DNA from: Clostridia bacterium
GTDB taxonomy: Bacteria > Bacillota > Clostridia > UMGS1810
Length of the DNA stretch: 11,716 nucleotides
Direction: 5' to 3'
Assembly: GCA_016293435.1 (NCBI GenBank)
Contig: JAEDEG010000079.1
Location: 1-11,716 of the forward strand
Made by a program: the position numbers and the translations under genes. The notes beneath the pieces are model-generated. The model saw only the letters and a program-made list of their open reading frames with translations, had not been told where the DNA came from and did no database searches. Numbering within the stretch: position 1 is the stretch's first letter; the number at the start of each line of letters is the position of its first letter. Shown here piece after piece: positions 1 through 7,695 of the stretch.

Positions 1-908
1 TTTTCGCCTTCGGCTGCAAATTTGAGAACCCTTTCGCCGTTTAGCTCATAAGGAGTCAGTGTTGTTTTGCCATCTTGTGCACCGGTGAAAACAAGACCTT
101 CGGGCGCAGTTATACCATCGCCGGAAAAAGACTCAAAATCATATGTAGAGCTGAGAGGATATACAAGCTCATCAACCTCTTTTAGTCCCATATTGTCCCA
201 GACCGAAACAGCGGGATTGCTGAGACTTCCTTTAAAATAGGAGGAGTCTTTACCGTGATAAACATATAGAGAAACAAGGTCTTTTTTTACATCTGTACCG
301 CCATAGGAGCTGTTTGAATATATATCTTTAGCTGTTATTACAGAGGTAACCTCCGCCCCATCCTTAAAAAGCTCACATTGTCCGATTTTTGTGTTAAGAT
401 TATATTTAATTTTGACATCGTACCATGTATTTAAAGAAACATAATATTTGGTTCTTGTTCCAAGAAAATATATCTCTCCGTTGTTTTCGCGAATCTGCAT
501 AAACTCGTTTCCGTAATGATTACAGTCATATACGCCAAAATATCGTCTTATATTGTGATCGCTCAGATTGAAAGAAACAGAGGCTTCAATGGTGCCGGTA
601 TACACGTCGGTCGAGTAGTGAATGCCCAATCCAAGATTGCCGGACTTATTAGCCCTTAACTCAAAGGCTCTGTTGCCGCCGCCAAAATCCTTGCTCCATA
701 CCCCTGAATAAGCGGTGGTATCGTTTACATAGGCAACCGAACCTCTGAGCGAAAAGCCTGCAGGATATGCGCTGCCATCTTGTGAGCCCATAAAATCGTC
801 AAATGTGTAAAAAACGCTATCTCTTGCAACGGCTGCAAAAATCGACCCCGGCATCACTGCTGTAAGCAGTGATGCAACAAGGCAGAAAATTATCAATCGG
901 TTTTTCAT
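1..908 (-). CDS. Secreted LamG-module protein, N-terminal part (cut by window edge)
   Basis: The reading frame is open from the ATG at 908 to the left edge, giving 302 complete codons with no stop, so the C-terminus lies outside the window. GGAAAGGGG (915-923) lies 6 bases upstream as a ribosome binding site. Residues 1 to about 26 form a signal peptide (K2, N3, R4, then a hydrophobic stretch ending near IFAAVA). Residues about 33-245 form a beta-rich module resembling concanavalin A/LamG-like sugar-binding folds, with the motif RRYFGVYDC at 121-129 and WYDVKIKY at 162-169. A second copy appears to begin near residue 255 (STYDFESF). The neighbouring 916-aa protein has the same two-module arrangement, with RRYFGLYDC at the same residue numbers, so the two are paralogs. 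The start is 29 bases after that gene's stop, which suggests co-transcription. Whether the missing part holds a catalytic domain cannot be seen; a role in extracellular glycan binding is inferred. Confidence 0.85.
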   Translation of the reverse strand, partial: MKNRLIIFCLVASLLTAVMPGSIFAAVARDSVFYTFDDFMGSQDGSAYPAGFSLRGSVAYVNDTTAYSGVWSKDFGGGNRAFELRANKSGNLGLGIHYSTDVYTGTIEASVSFNLSDHNIRRYFGVYDCNHYGNEFMQIRENNGEIYFLGTRTKYYVSLNTWYDVKIKYNLNTKIGQCELFKDGAEVTSVITAKDIYSNSSYGGTDVKKDLVSLYVYHGKDSSYFKGSLSNPAVSVWDNMGLKEVDELVYPLSSTYDFESFSGDGITAPEGLVFTGAQDGKTTLTPYELNGERVLKFAAEGE

Positions 909-937
909 AATAAGCCCCTTTCCAATAGGTTCACAGC

Positions 938-3688
938 TTATTTTTGACTCATAAGTCTGGCATAATCTGCCGGCTCCATAAATGCTGTTCCTATAGATTT
1001 TAAGTATTTAACAATTTCAATAAATTTATTATTGCTGGCTTCATTCCACTGTGCGGGATGTCCTTGGTATACAATATATTTTTTCCCGCTTGTGCTGAGT
1101 GCTTCATGTTCTGATATAAAGTCTTCGATAGCGCTTACTCTGTCTGCGTTACTGTTTGCTGCGTTAAGCTCAAGTATATTTTTGTTGTAAAGTGTTACAA
1201 AGCTTTTGTTTAGCATATAATCGGAAACACTGCTACTAATAAGCATTACTGCACTATATCCTTTTTGCTCAAGAAGATTAGCGGTATCTTCATTCAGTTC
1301 GTTATAGGGTGGATTAAAACTTTTAAAGCTAATGCCGGCTTTATTTGCAACAGCTTCACAATCTGCAAATGTCTGAGTTTGAGAATCTAAATCTTCTCTG
1401 AATTCACTTGTTGCACCGCCTTGGTGATCATAGCCGTGAAGCCAAACTTCAATATTTGGACTGCTACTAATAGCTGCAAGACTTGTTACATATGCATCAT
1501 CTTCGGCAAAAGATTTGCACAAAACGCCAAATCCCAAATGAATATTTTCATCCTCGGCAAATTGCTGCCATTTATTAAAGGATGATAAATTTGATACCGA
1601 TAAATCGTCAAGCTTTATAATTGCAATCGGAGCTTTTTGGTCATTAATATCGCGAAGCTCCGCATTCTTGTATAATGGTGCCAAATTAGCCTTGTTCCAT
1701 CTTAATGCCTTTACTGTGTACATTTGACCGTCGTCGGGCACCTCTGCCGTGAGGCTGTATTTTTGTTTAGCACCCGAGATATGCAGTGTGTCGGATGCAA
1801 CGCAAACAAGCTTTGAGCCGTTTTCGTCTTCTTTGTAAACACCCAGGCAATAAAGCATATCAAGAGCATATCCGTTATTTGTAAGAGCTGTGAAGCTTGC
1901 ATTTACAACTCCCGGCTCTGTTACGGCAAATACATATTCATCATCACCTGTACCTTTGCTGAACTTAATATCACTTATGACATAATCCGGCAGCTTGGTG
2001 TCAAATTCAATGTAATCGGTAAGGGTTTTTCCTGTTGAATCAGCCACATTTGTGAATGCTACATGATAATGCTTATTACCCTCTTGAGCAATATCGCTTA
2101 ATATTACGGTGTGATTATCGGAACCGAAGCTAATTTGCTCATTTGCCACAGCCACACCGTTCACAGTTACGGAAGATGAAGTAAATGAAGATTTTTCTAT
2201 AGAATTATTAAATGTAACCTTAACATCATTGCCGGCGGGAACCTTTGTTGCAGTAATAGGAGAAGAATAAGCTATATCAAAGGTATCATATCCGTCTAAT
2301 GTAACATATAAATCTTCGGTTTTCCCAATTCCTATGTCATCTACGATAATTGAAGATACATCGCCTTCATTAGCGTTAATGGTATCCCAGGTATACATGC
2401 CGAAGCCTAAAACAGTAACATCTGTACCTTTAACGTTTTTATATGAGTTCCTGTTTTCGTCTGTTTGCAGGATGGTAGAACAGCCAACGAGCTCACTATT
2501 GTTATAAACCTCAACATATGCTGTTAAATCGCCCGTGGAATACTGAATTTTAACATCATACCACTCATTTTTTTGGGGCATGGATATACCTGTGTTTTTA
2601 TCGAGTACATACAAGTCGCCGAAATTAGTAAGAACAGCTAAAGGCTTGTTGTAAACTCCAAAATTTACAAAAAGCGCACAAGACTTTTCGGGACGCATAA
2701 CTGAGAATTCAAGATATCCTGTTTCGGTGCTTAAAACGCTTGCATTTGTCTTAATATACGGTGCATCTTTTGCGTTGCCGGTTCGTTTTACATTACTTTC
2801 TATCTTGATACTTGTACCTCGGTTTGTGCTTTGGGCAAAAATTCCCTCATATGGAGATGAGGAGTTGACATATGCAGTACCATAGGCACGTGTAAAGCCT
2901 TCGGGCATTGTAGTATATCCATCAGCACTGCCCGCAAAATTGTTGAAATCATAAGCTTTTAGGCAGGTGTTATACACCCTGTTTGTAGGCTTTACGTAAA
3001 AATCATCCCAGTGTGATACTGCCGGGGCGCCGTTTGCGTTTGCATATTCCGTTTGATAGAAGCAAAGCATTTTCAGCGTGCTGTTTTTGAATTTGGCATA
3101 TTCATTATTTACTGTATCTATCCAGGCAGAACCATTTTTATTAATAACCGAATGGACATAACCTGTATTAAGGTTTATATAAAACTTAATATCCAATTCA
3201 TCATTTGCATTCACTTTATATGCACCGGACATTCCGACACCGGCAACATATGTATATCCCTGATTATTTGCCATAAATAGATAACCGCCTTGAGTAGTAG
3301 GACAGTCATATAATCCAAAATACCTTCTTGCATTCAAGTCATCTATCTTTAGTGTACAACCTATTTCAACAGTTCCGGAATAATTCATGCTTTTAAAAAT
3401 CGTACCGAAATATGCTTTTTTTGTAGACTTAAGAGTTAAAGCCTTATCACCGTTACCTTCATCTGAGAGATATATTTCATTATAAGGCGTAGAATTGTCA
3501 ACATATTCGGTTCGAGCAATGGGACTGATTAAATTTGTATCCGGAGAAATAAACTTACCATCTTCATCTGCCGCAAAGTCGTTAAAATTATAAACGGTTT
3601 CTTTTTCATCAACATGGGCAGTTGCCGGAATTGCCAATACGCTCAATATCATTATCATACTTAAAATAAGTGATAATACTTTTTTCAT
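938..3688 (-). CDS. Secreted multidomain protein with C-terminal polysaccharide deacetylase (DUF2334-like) domain
   Basis: This is a 916-aa protein. The ATG at 3688 follows AAGGAG (3698-3703) by 9 bases. Residues 1 to about 24 form a signal peptide ending PATA. Two LamG-like modules follow (about 32-232 and 245-460; RRYFGLYDC at 121-129, WYDVKIQY at 376-383). Next come an SbsA-type Ig-like domain (about 475-565) and an FN3-like domain (about 570-682) that resembles the C-terminus of the first lyase. Residues about 686-916 look like a carbohydrate esterase of the polysaccharide deacetylase/DUF2334 type. IIKLDD (690-695) supplies the paired aspartates, HGYDH (751-755) the H-x3-H metal ligands, FNPPYN (791-796) the third motif, and YQGHP (874-878) a late histidine. 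In this superfamily a divalent metal held by Asp-His-His drives N- or O-deacetylation of glycans. The usual arginine of the R-x-P-Y motif is not seen, which fits DUF2334 better than classical NodB. It is probably extracellular; no LPXTG, SLH or dockerin is visible. Substrate unknown; esterase/deacetylase class fairly likely. Confidence 0.88.
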   Translation of the reverse strand: MKKVLSLILSMIMILSVLAIPATAHVDEKETVYNFNDFAADEDGKFISPDTNLISPIARTEYVDNSTPYNEIYLSDEGNGDKALTLKSTKKAYFGTIFKSMNYSGTVEIGCTLKIDDLNARRYFGLYDCPTTQGGYLFMANNQGYTYVAGVGMSGAYKVNANDELDIKFYINLNTGYVHSVINKNGSAWIDTVNNEYAKFKNSTLKMLCFYQTEYANANGAPAVSHWDDFYVKPTNRVYNTCLKAYDFNNFAGSADGYTTMPEGFTRAYGTAYVNSSSPYEGIFAQSTNRGTSIKIESNVKRTGNAKDAPYIKTNASVLSTETGYLEFSVMRPEKSCALFVNFGVYNKPLAVLTNFGDLYVLDKNTGISMPQKNEWYDVKIQYSTGDLTAYVEVYNNSELVGCSTILQTDENRNSYKNVKGTDVTVLGFGMYTWDTINANEGDVSSIIVDDIGIGKTEDLYVTLDGYDTFDIAYSSPITATKVPAGNDVKVTFNNSIEKSSFTSSSVTVNGVAVANEQISFGSDNHTVILSDIAQEGNKHYHVAFTNVADSTGKTLTDYIEFDTKLPDYVISDIKFSKGTGDDEYVFAVTEPGVVNASFTALTNNGYALDMLYCLGVYKEDENGSKLVCVASDTLHISGAKQKYSLTAEVPDDGQMYTVKALRWNKANLAPLYKNAELRDINDQKAPIAIIKLDDLSVSNLSSFNKWQQFAEDENIHLGFGVLCKSFAEDDAYVTSLAAISSSPNIEVWLHGYDHQGGATSEFREDLDSQTQTFADCEAVANKAGISFKSFNPPYNELNEDTANLLEQKGYSAVMLISSSVSDYMLNKSFVTLYNKNILELNAANSNADRVSAIEDFISEHEALSTSGKKYIVYQGHPAQWNEASNNKFIEIVKYLKSIGTAFMEPADYARLMSQK

Positions 3689-3767
3689 TCAAATCAACTC
3701 CTTGAAAAATTTTTACTTTTTTTAGTAGGTATGCAGCATATGTGTAATATAGGTACAAAGGATTTTT

Positions 3768-3797
3768 GAAATAATTGAAATTGTAAATACATGTCAA
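3768..3797 (-). promoter_or_regulatory. Candidate internal promoter for the deacetylase gene
   Basis: On the minus strand a perfect -35 hexamer, TTGACA (3792-3797), is followed after 18 bases by TATTTC (3768-3773), a weak -10 box. With a 17-base spacer the -10 would be TTATTT. The -35 overlaps one arm of an inverted repeat (3781-3817), so binding there could be controlled. The weak -10 keeps confidence low. A start near 3760 would give a leader of about 70 bases. Confidence 0.3.
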
Positions 3798-3817
3798 TTA
3801 CTTCTATTGACTTACAA
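3781..3817. repeat. Imperfect inverted repeat, possible operator
   Basis: On the plus strand TTGTAA (3781-3786) and GTCAAT (3793-3798) are mirrored by ATTGAC (3806-3811) and TTACAA (3812-3817). This gives two six-base paired blocks, with a six-base insertion in one arm and a seven-base centre. It is AT-rich and lacks a T-tract, so it does not look like a terminator. Its overlap with the TTGACA hexamer makes an operator or a leader hairpin conceivable, but AT-rich DNA gives such matches easily. Confidence 0.35.
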
Positions 3818-3884
3818 CCGGTCACCTCCCGTATATTTTTTCATCAGTATAGAATTGCTTTCATAAACAATTGATATTCGATTT

Positions 3885-6800
3885 TTATTTTGCACCGAAT
3901 GCCCTGAATTCTGTGATGGAAAGCCAATTCTCCCTGGTGCTTGTTCCTTTACCTATAATTTTTAAATAGCGGGCTTTTTGATTACCGATGTCAAAGTATT
4001 CATAGCTTAAGGTCTGTCCGCTCGACTCACCGCTGAACACCTGAGTCCAGTTTTCGTTGTCTTCAGATACTTCGATATCAAAATATGTCTGACGTCTGTT
4101 GCCGCTATAGAATGAAAGTATGACTTTGTTAATATTTTGAATCTCGCCAAAGTCATATACGACATAGTTTGGTGTGCCCAAGGCAAGTCTTGTTTCAAAG
4201 TTGTGATCAAGAGAATTTGCCGGAGGTGCAGACTCTTGAGTAAGAGTATCAACATAATAATCTTTAACTTTTAGTTCTTTATGTGAATAGTCATAAGGCG
4301 TTTCGGGAGGAGCAAGTATTTTGATTTCCTTTTCTACCGTGCCGCCCTCGGATATAAGCCTGATTTTAATATCTCCGGGCCATTTTTGGGGATAAATCAC
4401 TTCTGTTTTATATTCACTTATTGCCTCAACATCAGGCATCGGAGCAGTGCGGCTGTCAATTGTGTAATTAAATGTAGATTCTTTTGGGCTAAAGCCGTCA
4501 ATTGTTTTTCCGTTAACCTTTAAATCTGTAAGAACCACCGAGCTCATATCCGGAACAATTGTTTCTTCAACCTCTCCCGGAGTATCTAATGTCCAATCGG
4601 CAAGCTTTGCCATTTTGGGATACTTGACTTCAACACCATCGGAATAACCAAGAGGTGTAAAACAGATAGTAACATTAACATCGCTTGCTTCTTTAAATCT
4701 CATGGCAAGCTTGGTTACACCGGGATGCTCTGTCTGACCGTCAAGCTGGAAGCACTCAGGAAGAGCAACAGGCTTATCGCAGCTAAATTCGCCCTGTTCA
4801 CTCATAATCTTAACTTCCATCTTGTTTCCGCGGATATTTAAAATTGCTGTCTTTTTATCTTCGGACAAAGTAACCTCGGCAGGCGTGTGCATACCCCAAT
4901 ATATATCCGAGGGCGCAGTGCATTTTATTTCATCCTGAAGTATTACGGCAGTTCTGTTATTGGTCATTTTCATACCGCGGACAGCGCTTTCAACCTTGTC
5001 ACCGTAGGCCGCTGTCATATCGGTTACTGCAAGAGCGCTTATTTCATTTGTTTCATAGCGGTCAAAATAACAATATGCCTCTTTAAGCTGATCCATATAA
5101 TCTGTTGAGGGATTTATTATATATGTATTTGCACCCTCAGCTCTGTTCATATAGGCCTCAAAAATGTGATTTGTTAAATCATAGTTTTCGGGACCGAAAT
5201 CTGTTATAAAACGTTCACCAAAAGCTTCTATTACAAAGGTGCCGATGTCCAACTGTGCATTTGGGGCACCGTTAAAGCCTGAATGAAAGCCCGCATAAAA
5301 TTCTTTGTTTGAATCCCAGCCAGACCTCATAGAAATGGCTTCTGTTCCTCGGTAGTATGCATCAAGAGGAAGATTTACATTAACTCGTTCCTCCGGAATA
5401 TCACCCGAATAAATAAGCGCATCGGCAGTCATATATACACCTGCTTCACCTTTGAATTTTTCATAATGGTCAATACAAAGCTGTTTTAAAGAGTCATCAC
5501 CAAGGCGCTCAGCAAAATATATAAGCTCCGGACAAGGGTAGCCTCTGTAGGCTGCAAAGTTAAAATTGAAAATACCTGTTGTGGCAGACATTTCATAGAG
5601 ATAGTAGCCTGCATACTTCATACCCGGTACGTTAAAGAACCCGTAGTCAGTACCTGTGGCATTTCTTAGACTTTCCATTGCCCAAACCATGGTTTTGGCG
5701 GTAGGTGTCCAGTAGCCTACGCCTTCATACCATGATCCATCGGGTGCCAGCTGATTGAATGCTGCCTCCAGGGATATTATGGCTTCGGTTATTATCTGAC
5801 TGCACTCTTGCTCAAAGCCCGGTTCATCACCAAAGGCAAGAGCAGTCATAATAACACCGCTGTTGATGGTGGTGTTCCAGTTATCACCTACAATTGCCAA
5901 AGTCCATTCAAAGCTGCGGCTTCGGGGGTATATGTTATAATAGTCTTTAAATACCTCGGAATAAAAACGTTCGCTTATTGCCTTTTTTAAATCAGCTTTG
6001 AGTGTATCGGGCATTACATCGTAAAGCCAGTCATAGGCTATGGCAAATCCCACAGCAGCTCTGCCCAAGCCAAGCATTGAATAGGGAGTCCAATATTCAT
6101 AGTCAACCCATGCCTGAACCTCATCAATAAGTCTATTGGCATATTTCATGTCACCTTCTATATGATATACGAGTGCAAGACAAGGTGCCATATCCTGCAT
6201 TAAAACTCCCTGGTCAACAAGCTGTTTGGGATTCTCGGGGAACTCTACAACCTTTCTGGCAAGCCACGAATCAGCCTCAGCCTTAATATCGGCGTACCAA
6301 CTTGCTTTGGTTGAATTGGTTTTTATCTGTTCTTTAACTTTGTCAAAGGTGCTGCCGTCTATCATAATGCGAGGATGTGAATTATTAGGAAAGTTTTTCT
6401 TCATCCGGCTGAGTACCTCAGAGCCTTCGGGTCTCTGATAAACCATTTCGCCTGCTATTGCCGACAAATAGCTTGTATCATCGCGCCAATTAAGGTCAAC
6501 TGTATCATCACTTAAGATAATCAAGCCTGTTTTATCCCAAAAAACTTCCTTACCCGCAAGTTCTCCCATAGCACGAAGGGGTATAAAGAATCTTCCCTCT
6601 TTAACCGTGGCAGGAGTTGAAAGCTCAACCTCTTCGCCATTTACAATAATATTTTTTTCATCGGCTTTAATTTTAACTGTTTTACCGCCAATCACCGCAG
6701 TGGCAGATTGATCCTGGGCATTATAAGAAATAGTGCCCGAGAGTGCTTCAACAATAAAACGTGCCGGAACAAGTGTTGTATCATTTACTATAAACGGAGA

Positions 6801-7673
6801 GACATTTGCATTTGTGGGATCAATAGGCTCGGCAACACCATTTAAAAGTGCGTTGCCTGCTCCAACATAAAGAACAATATTGTTTTGCATACCGTATTTA
6901 ACCATGCCGGTGCTCACGCGGGAGTCATAGTTGAGCCTTAGAGTCCAATTTGTTTGATTAAATACTTTGTCGGAAATGGGCTTTTCGCCCTCATATATTC
7001 TTATGTCGTCTACAGAGTACTTTGTTTTGCAACCTGCAGCAGCATTGCGTGTATTAAAAAGAATAAGTGAAAGCCGGTCAAAGGAATAGTTTATCTGACG
7101 TATAAAAGAAATGTTTTGCGCTTTTCTGAGACCGTTGATAAAAACATCGTATGTGCCGTTATCAAAATCAAAAGCAAGTGAAAAATTATAGAATTTACCT
7201 TCGACCATAGAGCTTAAAAGCTCTATACCGCCAATACCCAAAACCTGACCGCTCTGAGTTATTTCAATAGGATAAATCTCATTGCCCCCGCTTTCGGGAC
7301 TTCTTATTGCAATTCTGGGTGAGCAGCCACCAAGATCTTCCACCATGAGTCTTACGTCTAACACAATTTTGCCACCCGGCAAAGTGCCTGTAAATCTCTT
7401 TACTATAGACGCGTCTTTTTTGGCATCCTCGGTACTTTTCATTGTTATGCGCACATATTTATCTTCCGGATTTGTCTCCTTTTGTACAACGGTGATTTCA
7501 TTGTTCTGAGATCCGAATTCCAAAGACTTTACCAAACCACCGCGCGCGGAGTTAAAATCTTCGCTAAAGTAAAGGATATTTTCTCCTTTGACCTCCGCAG
7601 CAGCCAATGACAGGTCGGCAGGTATGCATGTGAAGCTGATAATAAATGCAATAATAAGTGCTTTTAACCTCAT
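3885..7673 (-). CDS. Secreted heparinase II/III-like polysaccharide lyase with C-terminal F5/8 type C domain
   Basis: This is a 1262-aa protein. I chose the ATG at 7673 because AAAGGAGGG (7681-7689) lies 7 bases upstream and a signal peptide (residues 1 to about 26, MRLKALIIAF to LAAA) begins there; the frame is open to 7715, but that would overlap the upstream gene and bury the signal peptide. Order: LamG-like module (about 32-230); copper-amine-oxidase-N-like repeats (about 267-390, e.g. TTLVPARFIVEAL and RFFIPLRAMGELAG); alpha-helical lyase part (about 400-770, opening HPRIM at 433-437); beta-sandwich part (about 770-1030); cadherin-like/Ig-like domain (about 1040-1120); F5/8 type C, CBM32-like domain (about 1133-1260). 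GDNWNTTINS (596-605) and DGSWYEGVGY (645-654) lie where this fold carries its catalytic polar residues and tyrosine. Such enzymes cut uronate-containing polysaccharides by beta-elimination. FHSGFNGAPNAQLDIGTF (796-813) lacks the H-x-H-x-D histidines usual in the family. The start is 22 bases after its paralog. Lyase fold strongly supported; activity and substrate uncertain. Confidence 0.9.
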   Translation of the reverse strand: MRLKALIIAFIISFTCIPADLSLAAAEVKGENILYFSEDFNSARGGLVKSLEFGSQNNEITVVQKETNPEDKYVRITMKSTEDAKKDASIVKRFTGTLPGGKIVLDVRLMVEDLGGCSPRIAIRSPESGGNEIYPIEITQSGQVLGIGGIELLSSMVEGKFYNFSLAFDFDNGTYDVFINGLRKAQNISFIRQINYSFDRLSLILFNTRNAAAGCKTKYSVDDIRIYEGEKPISDKVFNQTNWTLRLNYDSRVSTGMVKYGMQNNIVLYVGAGNALLNGVAEPIDPTNANVSPFIVNDTTLVPARFIVEALSGTISYNAQDQSATAVIGGKTVKIKADEKNIIVNGEEVELSTPATVKEGRFFIPLRAMGELAGKEVFWDKTGLIILSDDTVDLNWRDDTSYLSAIAGEMVYQRPEGSEVLSRMKKNFPNNSHPRIMIDGSTFDKVKEQIKTNSTKASWYADIKAEADSWLARKVVEFPENPKQLVDQGVLMQDMAPCLALVYHIEGDMKYANRLIDEVQAWVDYEYWTPYSMLGLGRAAVGFAIAYDWLYDVMPDTLKADLKKAISERFYSEVFKDYYNIYPRSRSFEWTLAIVGDNWNTTINSGVIMTALAFGDEPGFEQECSQIITEAIISLEAAFNQLAPDGSWYEGVGYWTPTAKTMVWAMESLRNATGTDYGFFNVPGMKYAGYYLYEMSATTGIFNFNFAAYRGYPCPELIYFAERLGDDSLKQLCIDHYEKFKGEAGVYMTADALIYSGDIPEERVNVNLPLDAYYRGTEAISMRSGWDSNKEFYAGFHSGFNGAPNAQLDIGTFVIEAFGERFITDFGPENYDLTNHIFEAYMNRAEGANTYIINPSTDYMDQLKEAYCYFDRYETNEISALAVTDMTAAYGDKVESAVRGMKMTNNRTAVILQDEIKCTAPSDIYWGMHTPAEVTLSEDKKTAILNIRGNKMEVKIMSEQGEFSCDKPVALPECFQLDGQTEHPGVTKLAMRFKEASDVNVTICFTPLGYSDGVEVKYPKMAKLADWTLDTPGEVEETIVPDMSSVVLTDLKVNGKTIDGFSPKESTFNYTIDSRTAPMPDVEAISEYKTEVIYPQKWPGDIKIRLISEGGTVEKEIKILAPPETPYDYSHKELKVKDYYVDTLTQESAPPANSLDHNFETRLALGTPNYVVYDFGEIQNINKVILSFYSGNRRQTYFDIEVSEDNENWTQVFSGESSGQTLSYEYFDIGNQKARYLKIIGKGTSTRENWLSITEFRAFGAK

Positions 7674-7695
7674 GCTAAATCCCTCCTTTATTAAA

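Larger units (their letters stand above)
3689..3884. other. 196-bp spacer between lyase and deacetylase genes
   Basis: No gene is supported here. Read on the minus strand, the spacer holds a GGGAGG ribosome-binding-site-like sequence followed by TTG and an immediate TAA, then an imperfect inverted repeat, a TTGACA hexamer and the ribosome binding site of the deacetylase gene. I see no GC-rich terminator after the lyase stop at 3885, so read-through from the lyase genes remains possible. The other two intergenic gaps in this run are 22 and 29 bp, which makes this spacer the natural site for regulation or a transcript boundary. Confidence 0.7.

Noticed and set aside
3609..3797. Minus-strand open frame of 62 codons between the lyase and deacetylase genes
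   Set aside because: It uses a TTG start inside the inverted repeat and runs into the deacetylase gene in another frame; the deacetylase has its own clear ribosome binding site and signal peptide.
4887..5108. Plus-strand open frame of 73 codons, with a similar twin at 8290-8511
   Set aside because: Both lie antisense in the conserved part of the paired lyase genes; their likeness follows from the sense-strand paralogy and neither has a convincing ribosome binding site.
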